Of a stretch of 64,000 nucleotides of DNA, positions 21,601 through 34,200 are shown in pieces (the first letter of the stretch is position 1; each line of letters opens with the position of its first letter). Location: contig NC_035791.1 in NCBI RefSeq assembly GCF_001653235.2, forward strand, positions 2,356,001 to 2,420,000. Direction: 5' to 3'. Source of the DNA: Pochonia chlamydosporia 170 (taxonomy: Eukaryota; Ascomycota; Sordariomycetes; Hypocreales; Clavicipitaceae). Under the pieces are notes generated by a model. That model saw only the letters and a program-made list of their open reading frames with translations, did not search any database and was not told where the DNA came from. A program made the position numbers and the translations under genes.

Positions 21601-22748
21601 AGGCCATTTCGGCCATTCGCACCGTTGCCGCTCTCACCCGTGAGAAGGACGTTTTGACACAGTATCGTGATTCTCTCGCTGAGCAGCAGCGCCGCAGCTT
21701 GATGTCGGTTCTAAAGTCTAGCGCACTCTACGCCGCGTCCCAATCGTTGCTTTTCCTCTGCTTCGCCCTCGGTTTCTGGTACGGAGGCACTCTCATTGGC
21801 AAGGGTGAATATGACCAATTCCAATTCTTCTTGTGTTTCATGGCTGTTATCTTCGGCGCTCAGTCCGCGGGTACTATCTTCTCGTTTGCTCCCGATATGG
21901 GCAAGGCTCACCACGCGGCTGGGGAGTTGAAGACACTTTTTGACCGCAAGCCCACCATTGACTCTTGGTCCGAGGAGGGTCAGCGACTGCCAGAGGTTGA
22001 TGGAACTCTCGAATTTCGCGACGTCCATTTCCGATACCCCACGCGACCTGATGTCCCTGTGTTGCGTGGTCTCAATCTGACTATCCGTCCTGGCCAATAT
22101 GTCGCCTTGGTTGGTGCCTCTGGCTGCGGCAAGAGCACAACCATTGCCCTCTTGGAACGATTCTACGACCCTCTCTCCGGCGGCGTTTTTGTCGACGACA
22201 AGGAGATTAGCTCGCTCAACATTAACGACTACCGCTCCCACATTGCTCTTGTTAGCCAAGAACCAACCTTATATCAGGGTACTATCAAGGAAAATATTCT
22301 CCTTGGCAGCGCAAAGGAGAACGTCTCCGACGATGCCATTGAGTTTGCTTGCCGCGAGGCCAACATCTACGACTTCATCATCTCCCTTCCTGAAGGCTTC
22401 AACACTGTCGTTGGCAGCAAGGGTACTCTGCTCTCAGGTGGCCAGAAGCAGCGTATTGCCATTGCTCGCGCTCTTATTCGTGACCCCAAGATCCTTCTCC
22501 TTGACGAAGCCACGTCCGCTCTCGACTCTGAATCTGAGCACGTTGTCCAGGCTGCCCTCGACAAGGCTGCCAAGGGTCGTACCACCATTGCTGTTGCCCA
22601 TCGTCTCAGCACTATCCAGAAGGCCGATGTCATCTACGTATTCGACCAGGGCCGCATTGTTGAGGCGGGTACTCATTCTGAGCTGATGAAGAAGAATGGC
22701 CGCTACGCAGAGCTGGTCAACCTGCAAAGTTTGGCGAAGCACGGTTAG
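18646..22748 (+). CDS. Full-size ABC-B (P-glycoprotein/MDR-type) multidrug transporter
   Basis: Two exons, 18646-20449 and 20518-22748, join in frame to 1344 residues, the usual size for fungal ABCB exporters. The start MADHHSEKAV is the first ATG; the frame is open slightly upstream only through TTG. Order is TM1-NBD1-TM2-NBD2. The polar N-terminus runs to about 100. Transmembrane domain 1 is at about 102-410. NBD1 has Walker A GASGSGKST at 469-477, signature LSGGQ at 582-586 and Walker B ILLLDEATSALD at 602-613. Transmembrane domain 2 is at about 768-1059. NBD2 has Walker A GASGCGKST at 1134-1142, LSGGQ at 1240-1244 and Walker B at 1260-1271. All catalytic motifs are intact in both halves, so both ATP sites look competent. 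Such proteins export drugs, toxins or peptides from the plasma membrane; the substrate cannot be read from sequence. The only intron falls between the NBD1 signature and Walker B. No biosynthetic cluster lies next to it. Confidence 0.95.
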
Positions 22749-25700
22749 GCGTTCTTGACATCCTCGCACCATACTTTTTTTTTAGTTTGTTACTTTTTCT
22801 TTGCTTTCTATCTGTTCATATACTTTCGGACGAGATATCCAGAGCTATAGTCCGCGATGGACTGGCTAGACTTGCTTTGCATACAGCGGCGTTGTATTTC
22901 CTGATTTCATCAATGAGTTTCATAGACGAGAAGAGCACCATTAGTGCTCCTGAAATGAATAGGGAGCTAGCATGGGGCGTGTTCAACTTTGTTGATCCAT
23001 TTCACACTCACATCAGTCATAGCAGTGTAATAAAAAGTTTTTTTTCCCGCTCTGCATACTGTAATGTAAAAATCTCCGAATCCATCTCGTCCCATAAATC
23101 GTAAGCAAGAGCAAGGGCGTCTGTTGACTTTACACAAACAATGGACCCAGCGAGAGATGCACGTTTTGTAGACAGGGAATATTCACAAGCGATGGTCGAT
23201 TTCAATCCGTATTCATTTCCGGAGCATGGATGCTGGTGCAGCTGTGACAGTTCCAGTCTGTGAATGAAGAGGCTGGGCGGTTTGTGCGTCGCGCTCTGAC
23301 CCAGATGACATACAAGATCGTGGCGTTCGTCACAAGTTGCCGGGTCACCTACCGCCACGTTGTTTGGCATGCAAGCCACGGAGGGGTCTAGCTCGGTATT
23401 GTACGTGACAACAGAGGCTACTGTGCCGGACTCCTGCAGCTCACCCTTGTGTCGTGAACTGCAGAGCACAGAATTTGATGAAGCTCGTACAGTATGTAAT
23501 TACCGCAGAGTAGTCTGGTGCTTCCATTTGTGCAGATCTGCGGAGTGGATTTTTGGCACAGGCTCGATGCCTTGAGCCTTATGAAGACTCTTTGCTGGAT
23601 ATGAAAACCGACAAACGCCACCAGAGTATTCGCCAACAAAGAAAAGCAAGATGAACACCCCCATCAACGCGCAAGAGGAAGAAAAAGGAAGGAGAGCTCT
23701 TCTGAAACCAAATGGCTACAGTATGCTAAATAGAAAGAAAGCAGTATTAATACTGTCATCGCAACCAACGATCATCGTCGGTTGGCACCTCAAAGCACAA
23801 TGAACCCCGATAGCTTGTAGAGGGAGCAAGTAGCACATGCTTAGAAACAAGTCCTGGCAAGGTGAAGACAATCCCGGTACGCGAAACAAGCAATAGATGG
23901 TGAGTTGAAGCAAACGGCAACCAAAGAAAGTTATGGTCAGCGGGAATACTCGATGAAGGTGAGATCGAATTGCTTGGAGCCCGGTGAAACATCTCCCGAC
24001 TTCGCTTTTGACTTTCTAAGGCGACACAGTTCGAAACGCCTCATGAGGCTTGAGTGTTGGGGTGAGACACTGCTTGAGAACCCGTACCGAAGTCTCTATT
24101 TTGGGCCAGGTCTGCGCACGCACATGCAGTGTCCCGAACGGCAACCACACGAGGGGAACTGAATCTAGCGTGTCTCTCTCTGATCGTTGATGAGACAAAG
24201 GCAGCGGCGCAGCACCCGGACGCCATGACCTGACACGAAGACATGACGAAACGACACAACTCATCAAGTCGCACTTTGAGCCATGCTCGAAGTCAGTACC
24301 GCCAAACAATCCGTGTTGACCTCATCTAGCCTGGGTCCCTTTGTTTGTCTTTTCCCTGGCTCATTCCTTCCGCCAGGCTCCTGGTAAATGCAAGCCTATC
24401 CAAGAACGAATATGTAGGGACGTAGGAGTGGCCAAGCATAAGCATGCATGGCGTGACCAACAGGTCGAGCACTTGCCAGCGCGATAGGCAACACGAATAT
24501 GCATATGCTCTCTTTAGATTGACAGTTGTTGGTTGAATTCTTGGTCAATTCGGTTCATCAGATTGATCTGAGGACACGCCACTCTCACCATAATAAGTCA
24601 GGGATGCCAGAAGACCCCAGACTGGACTTGGGTTGATGTCGGCTAGGCTTTCGCTCTCATATCCGGCTAAGCAGCCACGGCTCTTGGCAGGGCGACTTAG
24701 CAAACAATTGGGCGCGATGCATGAAACTAAGGACGACACCCAAGCAATAGAAGCCTGCCAGAAGGATAGCTGATATTGACCTAATGTGGATGGACATGGA
24801 TGGACATAGATGGAGTGATGGAGTTGAGGCGTGGAGACTCACCTGAAAACCCAGCATGTCAGGACAGAGCCGACCAGACACGACTCGATACAAAGCCGTT
24901 GACATCGGGTGTATTAGCATTCCGTTCGGATGATTGCTCCAGCCAATATCTGTAGCAAGCGCTCACGAGTCACGACCAATGATCAAGCAGCCAAAGTACC
25001 AAAGATACCTACCCACGTAGGGTACAACTTGTCAATGACATTAGAACTGTTGACCATCGATGTGAGCAGGCGATGCATTTGGTAGATTTGGTTTGCCCGA
25101 AAATACGAAGGTGCAGCCGGTGAGACAACAGGCTAATGATCCGTCAGATTCCAGATGGGGAAGGCCCGGCTGACGGTTGTGACGGCAGGTGCCCGATGAA
25201 GGAAGGAGGTCTTCAGCCGAGGGCAGACGGCCTTGGTTGGTCTCGACTTCCTTCAGAGCAGAACTCAACTGCCAACTTGGCGTCTACGGACAGCTTCAAG
25301 GGGCCATAGCATTTCCACCACTCTAGCTCAACTCAGAGATACAATCTCGTCAGTATCATGCTGGCATGTCTTTTGCCTACGCTTCTTCTCCCTCATGCTG
25401 GCGACGAAAAGTGGTGATGATTATTCAAGACCAGCACGAGTTCAGGATGGAAGTATTGGGTGCTCACTCTCCCAACCTGAGGAACAGGGACTGCGACCCG
25501 ACGTAACACCAACATGTAGTACCCAAGGGGACACCCACACACAGATTGATTGCATGAAGAGACAGTCACGCTACAAATTTGCATCTTATGCAAGCTAGCA
25601 ACACCGAATAAGCCGCACACCGTCGATAGTCCAGTTGCTTCTGAGCGAGCGACCGGCGCTATTAACCCTAGCGCCACCGTCAACGGTGCGACTTGGAGAT

Positions 25701-27024
25701 GGAGACTCGACGACAGAATACACTGGCTGAATGGGTCAGCAAGACATGCTGCCTGCTCGAATCTCCCGCATCCTCGTCGTACACAGCAAATAATTAATTT
25801 GCCAGGCCTGTAAGTTTCCCACCCCTTGTCCACGGTCCAAGTTCCTGGTCTCCGTCCCACCCACTCGTGGCGTTTGCTAACCACTCATATCGCCAGCTAT
25901 CGCCGGATTCAGGTACCAACTCCAGCTAAAATCACTGCCACCACGAGGTACTTAAAGCACAACAATAATGTCGCATCCATATGGACTGGGAGCATTCAAT
26001 TCCCCTGTCACAGGCATTCCACTTTTTTACGTTTGTCCACCAAACAAGGCCTAATATTAGCTCAGGGAGCAACAAGGAACGCAGCTTGGCGGTGGATGCT
26101 GTTCCTGTTCCTGAGCATTGTTGCTGCCGAATGTGCAACCCACCGGTCCAAGACCCACATTGGCCGACCCTGGTCCCTTTCGACTTGCATTTTCGCTGTA
26201 TCCATGCGGCGAACGTCCCCAATCTTGCCCGTCGGCCGCGTTGCTCATCTTTTCTCCTTTCAACCAGCTTCAATTCTTCTGGCGACCTCACCTGCCCCTC
26301 ACAGGCCATCATCCCGACGATCACTGGTACGCGAGTGACTTCTGGAAGGCGGCAATGCGAAACAACAAGTGCGAAATCCGTCTCGCTCTAGTTGCGTTCT
26401 ACATCGTGAACCACATGCCAACGTCGACTGTACCACCCCGTCTTCTGGTCTCACAGTGACCTACCAGCTCGACCACGACGATTCTGCAAAATCGCAAGGA
26501 GCCTCGTCGCATCCTTTTCGCCAACCGCCTCAGAGATTTTGATCATTAATACGACCCTATTATCCACTTATTTGTTGCCAAACGATCTAATTTTCTACTG
26601 GCTGGTCCGGATTCGGCGCAGTTTCTGTCCACCAAGCCGTGATCCCTAGGCTGTTCGACTTTGAGGTTGGTAGACGCAACTGAAATTCCCAGGGCCATCC
26701 AATACACGACGTTCCAAGAGCTCCAAACCACGACATCTTTCGTACACACCATTGCCTAGGACACTCGAATCTGAAGTCGCCGCAAGTTACTTGTTCATAT
26801 CGGCAAGGTCGACAGTTCGGAAACAACGATATATCTCCGAGAGCAAGAAACCGACTGGTTCGCGTCCTTCTGTACATCAGGAACATCGAGGTCGAGTCTC
26901 TTGTTTACTGTTACGCAATCTCCATGAGACGTGGGGCGTATCACGCTGTCGCTTCTGTCCGGCTCGTATGACCTTTTCTACGCTAATCTGGCCCAGCATG
27001 CCCAACATCTCGTCAACGACGGAC
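22749..27024. other. 4.3-kb spacer between ABC transporter and DUF7729 gene
   Basis: No supportable gene. The first few hundred bases are T-rich and probably form the ABC transporter 3' UTR and terminator. GTCTGGT near 23513, ACCAGAC near 24883 and a GGATGGACAT-type tandem at 24786-24814 are visible. The frame of the next gene is open from about 26752 with in-frame ATGs at 26968, 26998 and 27025, so the last ~280 bp could be coding or leader. Confidence 0.5.
24786..24814. repeat. Short tandem repeat (TGGATGGACA type)
   Basis: About three imperfect 10-bp units of the form GGATGGACAT in non-coding sequence. Confidence 0.7.
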
Positions 27025-28260
27025 ATGGCTGCGGCGCAGAGGGAGGAAACGTCTAAGCGAAACAAACGGTGGATGCTACCTCCTCGAATAACCCTGCCGG
27101 TCGTCATACTTGCCATGACCGCTACATTTGCCTCGCCCGCATTTGCTGAAAACGAATTGTTGGCCCCAAAAATAACTACTCCCGCGTCTCTTGATAGGAC
27201 GACCTTTTCAGATGTCGCAGATGAAGTGAGGACCGCAATGGCTCCCCCGGTCACAATGCCGTCTACAGATGGGATGCCGGGACTTAGACGAATGAAGAGA
27301 AACGGAAAAGACGGGGACTCAGACTCGTCAACAGATAGCAGCGAGACCACATGCACGGAATCTTCGACTACATCAACTACCATGACTAGATTGTCGCAGA
27401 GATCTACATCAACAGTCGATACCAGCTCTTCTCCTCTACCATCTCCCTTCGACAACCCCGTTCCTAATGCCTTTCAAATCCCAGGCGGAGGGACTTCTTG
27501 CCCAAAGTTCATGGCCGGGCTACTCTCGGATCCCACTTTCAAGAGTTGTTATCCCATTTCCATGCTTATGCAGGTATGTCGTCATGCTTCAATAATTGTG
27601 AACACGTGTGGTGACGTGGTTTCGATATTGGGCTTTTCAATGTTAGCTAACTTTGCACTCTAGACATCAACATCGTTCTTCAACGCCGAGAAGCAACTTG
27701 TTAGCATCGTCAAAGTCCTAGATGCGACATGTGCGGCCGACGTTACCAAGTGTACCAGCTTCCTAAACAAGGCGGCTCAGAACCTGACTGCTGATGCAAA
27801 CTGCAAGGCTGAATTCGAGCAAAACCAGACCCAGGTCTTACTAGCATGGCGTGGTCTTCAAGCCTACAATGTCCTTTATTCGGCGACCTGTCTGCAAGAC
27901 CCTTCGTCGAGCTCATACTGCTTTGCCAATGCAGTAACAAACCTATCGACTCCATCAGATACATATCTATATTTCATGCCTTATGGACTCGCATTACCAG
28001 GCGCATCAACGCCAACTTGTAACTGGTGCACACAAAAAACCATGTCGATTTATCACTCCGCGTCCGCGAACCGAAGACAACTCGTTGCCTCAAGGTATGA
28101 AGACGCAGCGAGACAAGTCAACACTCTGTGCGGACCAAATTTTGTCAATTCAACTCTACCAGCTGCTGAGAATGGGGCCTTTGCCGTGACAGTTCCGTCC
28201 TCTTTCAGCATTGTTTTCAACGCTCTCTTGGCGCTCTTCCTATTTTCATGCTTCTTATAA
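27025..28260 (+). CDS. DUF7729-family secreted or GPI-anchored surface protein
   Basis: Two exons, 27025-27573 and 27664-28260, give 381 residues from the ATG at 27025 (MAAAQREETSKRNKRW). A hydrophobic signal segment follows at about residues 23-38, ending ASPAFA. In-frame ATGs at 26968 and 26998 would add 19 or 9 residues. After a Ser/Thr-rich, probably O-glycosylated region (about 85-140) comes a conserved Cys-containing domain. Its landmarks are SCPKFMAGLLSDPTFKSCYPISML, ATCLQDPSSSSYCFANAVTN, TPTCNWCTQKTMSIY and LCGPNFVNSTLP. This spacing is that of the fungal DUF7729 family. The last ~20 residues are hydrophobic (SIVFNALLALFLFSCFL), consistent with a GPI-anchor signal. The biochemical function of the family is unknown; location at the plasma membrane or cell wall is inferred. 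Confidence 0.85.
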
Positions 28261-31200
28261 CCTTGATATTTCACAGTCACTGAACCAAAGCGCCTGCTCT
28301 ATATATCTTTCTGTGCGCGACTTCTTTGACGACTATCGATTCATATAGAACCAATGGCGTTTTATTGCCTGACGAAGATTTGGATGAATAACGCTGGACA
28401 TCTTTGCAATTTTTTCATTTTCGCCAAAACAAGAACACTCCTTGGAATATTTTAACCACATCCGGCTGATACATCAGCGGAGTTTTCACTATCTATTTAA
28501 TATCTCTTGTTTATACAACTCAATGGTTTGGGTCTCTTATGTTGGGTCGGATACCACCAAAAGCACAGCATAATCTGCGACGGCGTTTACGTTTCTTTGT
28601 TTGGGTACCAACGTTGTACTCTGCATTTGCTTGTTTGTACAATGGGGTGTACAATTGAGCCAGTCCCGTCGAATACAGTACTTGGCATAGACTGACGATG
28701 GGAGTACGGGGGCGGGATTTTGTGAGGCAGCTGCAAAAAGTACCTATCTAGTTGGGTGCTGGTATTGGAGGCGAGTTCGGAGTTGGCGAGTTGGAAAAGC
28801 GACTGACAGCTCGGTGGACTTTTGAATGGAATTGCCTGTACGCTGCCGTGTAAATAGCTACGTGTACTGTTAATATCACGAAGACTCTCTGATAACCAGG
28901 TCCATGGTAAACTTGTATGCATTATCCGTGCCACTCAGACATTGGGCTGTTCATGGGAGCCACAAAGGCAGGGATTGAGCCGTCGTTTCTCAGCCTGCTG
29001 GCTGGTCATCGTGTTCAGCACGCCGTCCTCTCGGTTGACGAGTGACGTTTGATCGGTCAATGATAAACGCCACACCAACGATAGATAATCGATGGTAGCT
29101 CACCGAAATCAGTTCATTTGAAACTTGTGTCCACTGCCGTGGATGAACACTGTGCCGCAGCATATGACAAATCCCCAGCATCTCGACCGGTACTGCCGTG
29201 TAACCAGCATACAGACACATATCACGTCTACCCCGCAGATGGCAACATGGGCAATACTCAAGACATTACGGAGAAAGGCCCGGGAAAATGGTACCGAGGG
29301 ATCCACGGGCAACGGAAACGAAACAATCGGTAGACCGGTTTACATCATTGATGCAATGGCGCGCAGCCTTATCGGATAGTCATTGAAACGGGGTTTCTAG
29401 ACGAACCGACGTAGTGGGATCTTCACCGGGGTGATTTGGTACAGCTTATCAGTTGAGAGGGTTGAGAGGGTTGAGTAACATGCCACAAACCAAATACAAT
29501 CTTGGGTAAGATGGATATTGGTGGCGTGGCAATATGTAATCGTCTTGTCACCTGTTTGTGAATTGCAGCTATCCGGGTGTCTAGATGCAGAGGCTTTGCA
29601 ACACAGTAGGCCATCAGGGGATACACAAGACTGATCGAGGGCTCGGTATTTGCGAGAAATGCCTCCGCAATATCGGGGCCACCCAAACTCTTGAAGCAGA
29701 CCAGGTCGGATTCTGTCTTGGGTCACGGTGTTGCCAACCTTGTAACGGTTTGCAAGGCGACCAGGCGCCTGACGACACTTTAGAGAAAGTCCACGCGTTT
29801 AGTTAGTGTCTGAGAGTGCTTGTCGAGGTAGTCCGCCCTCGCATGAAGGATGTGCAAACAGTGTCTAACGCCGTTCGGTGGAACGCATGTATTGCCTCTG
29901 ACAGACAGTACACAATACACTTCAGGGCTGCGCTTCCAAGCATCATCTAGCACGATACCTGGTTGTTGGGTACAGCTCGTGACCGGCTTATTGGTGAGAC
30001 ATGTCTACTCTGCGAGATTGTCCAATGAACTTGGATCATGATGCCGTCTCAGAACAGAAGGTATATATACCAAGCGAAGTAGAGAGAAGGGAGGGGATTC
30101 CAGAGTCCTGCACTGTCAGACTGTCTCGGATACGAAATCAACCGCCTGGTGCATGGAATTCCCCGTACTTGGATCTGTGAAGTGTCGTCCGTAATATTCA
30201 GTAAGAGCAGTTCGAGGCTATCGCGGCTCGTACGAGTGCAGCGTTCATGGGGATCTCTCGAATTTTCGCCTCTCGTCAGAGGATGCAGAAATCCTTTTGG
30301 GCATTGCCTCGCTTAGTTGGAGTTTATACTCGTTGACTGCATTACTCAGACTGATACACTTGCACGTGCAGCCTTGCCACCCACAATCTGTAGTTATCGC
30401 AGTGTCTAAGAGACACGAGGCGAGGGTTGCACGGCATTCTCACACCATCTGGTGAGACAACCAACATGTAACTTTTGGCCCAAGCTCCAAGCGTATGTCT
30501 GTGCTGTGGTCTTTCTGGCCCGGGTACGACAACTGAGACATACTAACAACCTAGCCGTCACACATCCCGCCATACGCACACAGGTGCGTACCAGGAGAGC
30601 CTACCCAACATGTGCGAGCTTCATAGTTGCCTAAGTAGTAATTGAGGTATGAGTAGGGCCTTTCCCGCGTGCTCGAGACTTTGTATGGAGTACGGGATGT
30701 TAGGGATGAAACGGTTCCAATCCACGGCCTTTCGATCTTGGTGCATAATGCGCTGAACCGGGGAGTGGCTTTGACAACCCCTTGACAACTTCTCTCTACA
30801 GGCTGCGCTGGCAATCGAGAGGATTGGCGTAACGCCTTGGTGTGTCAGGCACGGCGTTGAACCAATTGTTTCAGCAAACGCTTGATTCCAGTCTGGTCTC
30901 CCTGAGTCAAGCCTGTCTTGCCAACGCGTGGAATAGTCTTAGCCTAGGGTCGTCAAAGATTTTAAGCTGTCATTGATACCGGTTAGACAGCAACGTGAGG
31001 CGTAGCAAGGAGGAGCTAGCGCCGAATGAATTTTATCTTTTCTTAGTGCGAACCAACATATCAAGCGGCCAATGCTTGAATCCTGAGCAAGGTGCAATAT
31101 GTCGCTCCCTTGGCGCTGGAGGTTGATATCAAATTCGGGGATGGCGGGACAAGCGGGGATCCCCTCGCTGGTGGGGAAACGGGACAAGTGTGGGACGACG

Positions 31201-34200
31201 GAGTACAAACCAGACCACACTTTAAAAAGCAGACGGCCCCTGACGCGGTGAAAGTGACGCCAAATGATGGGCATGCCCACTGAAATAAATCCACCGGCCC
31301 GGTCCTTGGCAACAACTAACGAGAGGAGAGCTGCAAACCCTTGCTGCATGTCTGTCACCGCCCCGTGGCGCACGAGCACTCCCTGGTTGAGACCTGTGAT
31401 GTTCGTACCCTTGAAGCATGATCTGCCAAAGGAAAATCACACAAGCCAGCAAGGAAGGACTGGTGAACACAATTGGCACGGAAGGAACGTCCGGTCCGCC
31501 TTTCCGTCGAGAGTTTCCGTGGCCGTTGCAAAATAGATCTTCACGAAGGTTGTCCAATAACCAAAACAGTGCAACGGTGACCTCATGACGCAAAAAACGA
31601 AGCAAAACTCGATACAAATGCTCCGTTTGTTTTCAAAAGTAGCCGGCGTAGTGGCAGCTGGAGGTAGCCCTACCGGATAAGGTCTCATGCCACGCAGACC
31701 AGGCCATGGTGATGGCTCATGATTTCATAACAGAAACGAGAGTCATCAGTGCCGGTTGGTGAGCACCTGTCTCAACGAGCGGTGTGTCTACTCCGTAAAC
31801 GCCGAACAGACCTTGCTCGGCCGGAGTTGGATTGAGGTGGTAAAGTGCCTGGGTACCTACCGAGGTATGCAGCGCTGTTGCGCTCGTAAGTTTGTTGGCC
31901 TGTTACATACCTGAGGTACCTAGTTACTCTGGCAAGCCACTCTGTTCCAAAGCTTGCTGAAGTTCCCCGACAAGTACCAAGACAAGGTGAAGCACTACCT
32001 GATCCCGAAGCCTCCAACGGTGTTCAAACCGGTCAAATTGGAACATTGGCTCAAGTGAAGGCGGGTCGCATGAAGTTGAGAAGGGTAGCTACTGGTCTCC
32101 AAGGTTAATACACATATTCTGTCAGTCTTGACCACTGCTGGAACTGGTTGTCAGGGGACAGACAAGACGAGTTGTGGAAGGTCGAGAGCAGGATTTTGGC
32201 TCAACTGAAGGCACAGTTTTGCATGCCCAATGCAAATCCGAGCTAGGCAAGCGAAGAGGCGTTGACAGAGCTGCGTCACGAGATATATGCGAAAACTGCC
32301 TCCAGCTCAGCCGGTGCCTTGTGGGGTTGATTTGGGGTTGAAGGTGTTTGTGGGAAATCTGGTGTGAAGACATCTCCAGGATCAGATGGACAAGGCCCAG
32401 CCGTCACAGACCAGAGTGTTCTGTGGGAAGGCCAATGGGACGTGGACAGGTGGTGGGGAAGGAGCGCCTCTCTTTTGATACTTGGCTCCTGTCAAGGTTT
32501 GTCAAGGTAAAGTTGTTGGGGGCAATTTGCTCCTAGTATTCCGTAATCCGTACCTGCCTAAGGTACACCAGATCAGACCAGACAACCTTGCCACCCTTCT
32601 TGAGGAAGGAAACGGCGGAGACTACGGGCAACTGGTCCAATGTGCAGAAACCAAGCACCTTTTTCTTTGCCAACGCAACATGAGCATGAGCAACATCAGC
32701 ATAGCTTGACGCCGCAATGTACAGTATGACTATGACCGGGACTAGAGATGCACAACACCAAACGGCCGATAATCCAAATGGCTGTGGCGGGGACAGGCGG
32801 ACAACACCAGGCTAGTAGGCGTCGATCGCTTTACCACCGCATATCAATGGATGCATGGCGGTATGAGCCTTGGACAGGGTATCCAGGGAAGCACAGATCC
32901 ATTGAAGGTCGCGCACCTGGAGACTCATCGGAGACCTGACCAGCTTTTACACACTTTGTTGTCCTCTTCGGCCGGGCCTGAGACAAGCTCCTCCTTCAGC
33001 ACCAGATGAGTTGAAACGGCGAAGATTGATAGCTAATCAAACCAAATGCGCCTTTCCGCCATCGACTGTCTTGAGCTAGCTTCATGGCTGGAGCGTCAGC
33101 TCCTCTCATCCGTCCTCCGCATATGCCGACCTAGGCATCTAACCTATTCCATTGAAAGGCCATGACCATGCGGACTTTTATTCGGTATGCACTTGGCACC
33201 CTTGCTGCCAGTTGCATCCGGTACGTACCTAGTATGTGTTGATGCGATGTGGATGAGAAACGACCAACCCACTGCTTACCTATCGCTGACATGGCGCAAG
33301 GCATTGCATACCTTGTAAACCAACCGCAAACTCAATAGGACGGTATAACTCTTTGCAAAGTATCGAGTATGGAGTACTGAGAACGGACGGTGTACGGAGT
33401 CCGGGGCACAAGCGACGCCATCTCATCAAGATGCCGAACAAGAAAAAAAAGTGAAGGGAAAAAAGCAAGCACAATCGCCCGTCATGACGCATGTCTTTCG
33501 TCCAACGCTGAGCAACCTCTACAACTCTTGCCCAACGCCTCGTCGACAACGCCATCCGCCGCTGGAGCCCCATAATGAGCCTGGTCGCCTTTTCGTTAGC
33601 ACCACCAATTGCCCGCAGGACGCCCAGGGTCCTCCTATCACAATCATGTCTGGTTCGCCGTCAGTGCTTGGGGACCTGGACTGAATCAAAATGGAAAGCG
33701 CAAGTATCAATCACCGTAGAGATGGCACCGTATACATGCTGAGAGTGGTCTCCAGACACTTTACGTGGCTCCCACCACAATTCGGAGTTTCAAGCACAAG
33801 AACCCCGAGGTTGTTGGCAGCACCACGATTCCATGGCTGGGGTGCATCACTGAGACTGAGGCAGGGTCGGCCTTGCGACCAGCCCTGTACCTCGACGCAA
33901 TATTCGGGCAGTACTATGATCTCCGCAAAGCTGGCTGGAGGGATGCCATTCAACAGCCGTCAGCTAGCCATCTTCCGCAACCTCTGCTGGCTTTCTCTGG
34001 GGCTAGTTGGATTGACCACGGCCAAGGGGACGCTACTTTAGACCTCCCTGGCGCACGAGTTCCAATTGTTGTCTCAAAAGTGTCCGTTTATTGTGGTCAT
34101 CCAAAAATTCGATCAAAGTGCACAGTGCGTCGTTTCCTTATAATGACACTTCTGAATACCCAAGAAAAGACCGAAACGCATCGGTAGTAGATCACGCATG

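Noticed and set aside
21711..22259. 182-codon minus-strand frame across the ABC transporter
   Set aside because: Antisense shadow of the second transporter half; the sense strand has all expected motifs.
18646..28260. ABC transporter plus DUF7729 gene as part of a secondary-metabolite cluster
   Set aside because: No polyketide synthase, NRPS, terpene cyclase, P450 or pathway regulator lies nearby.
33765..34187. 140-codon open frame in the gene desert
   Set aside because: No domain and no splice-compatible neighbours of coding character.
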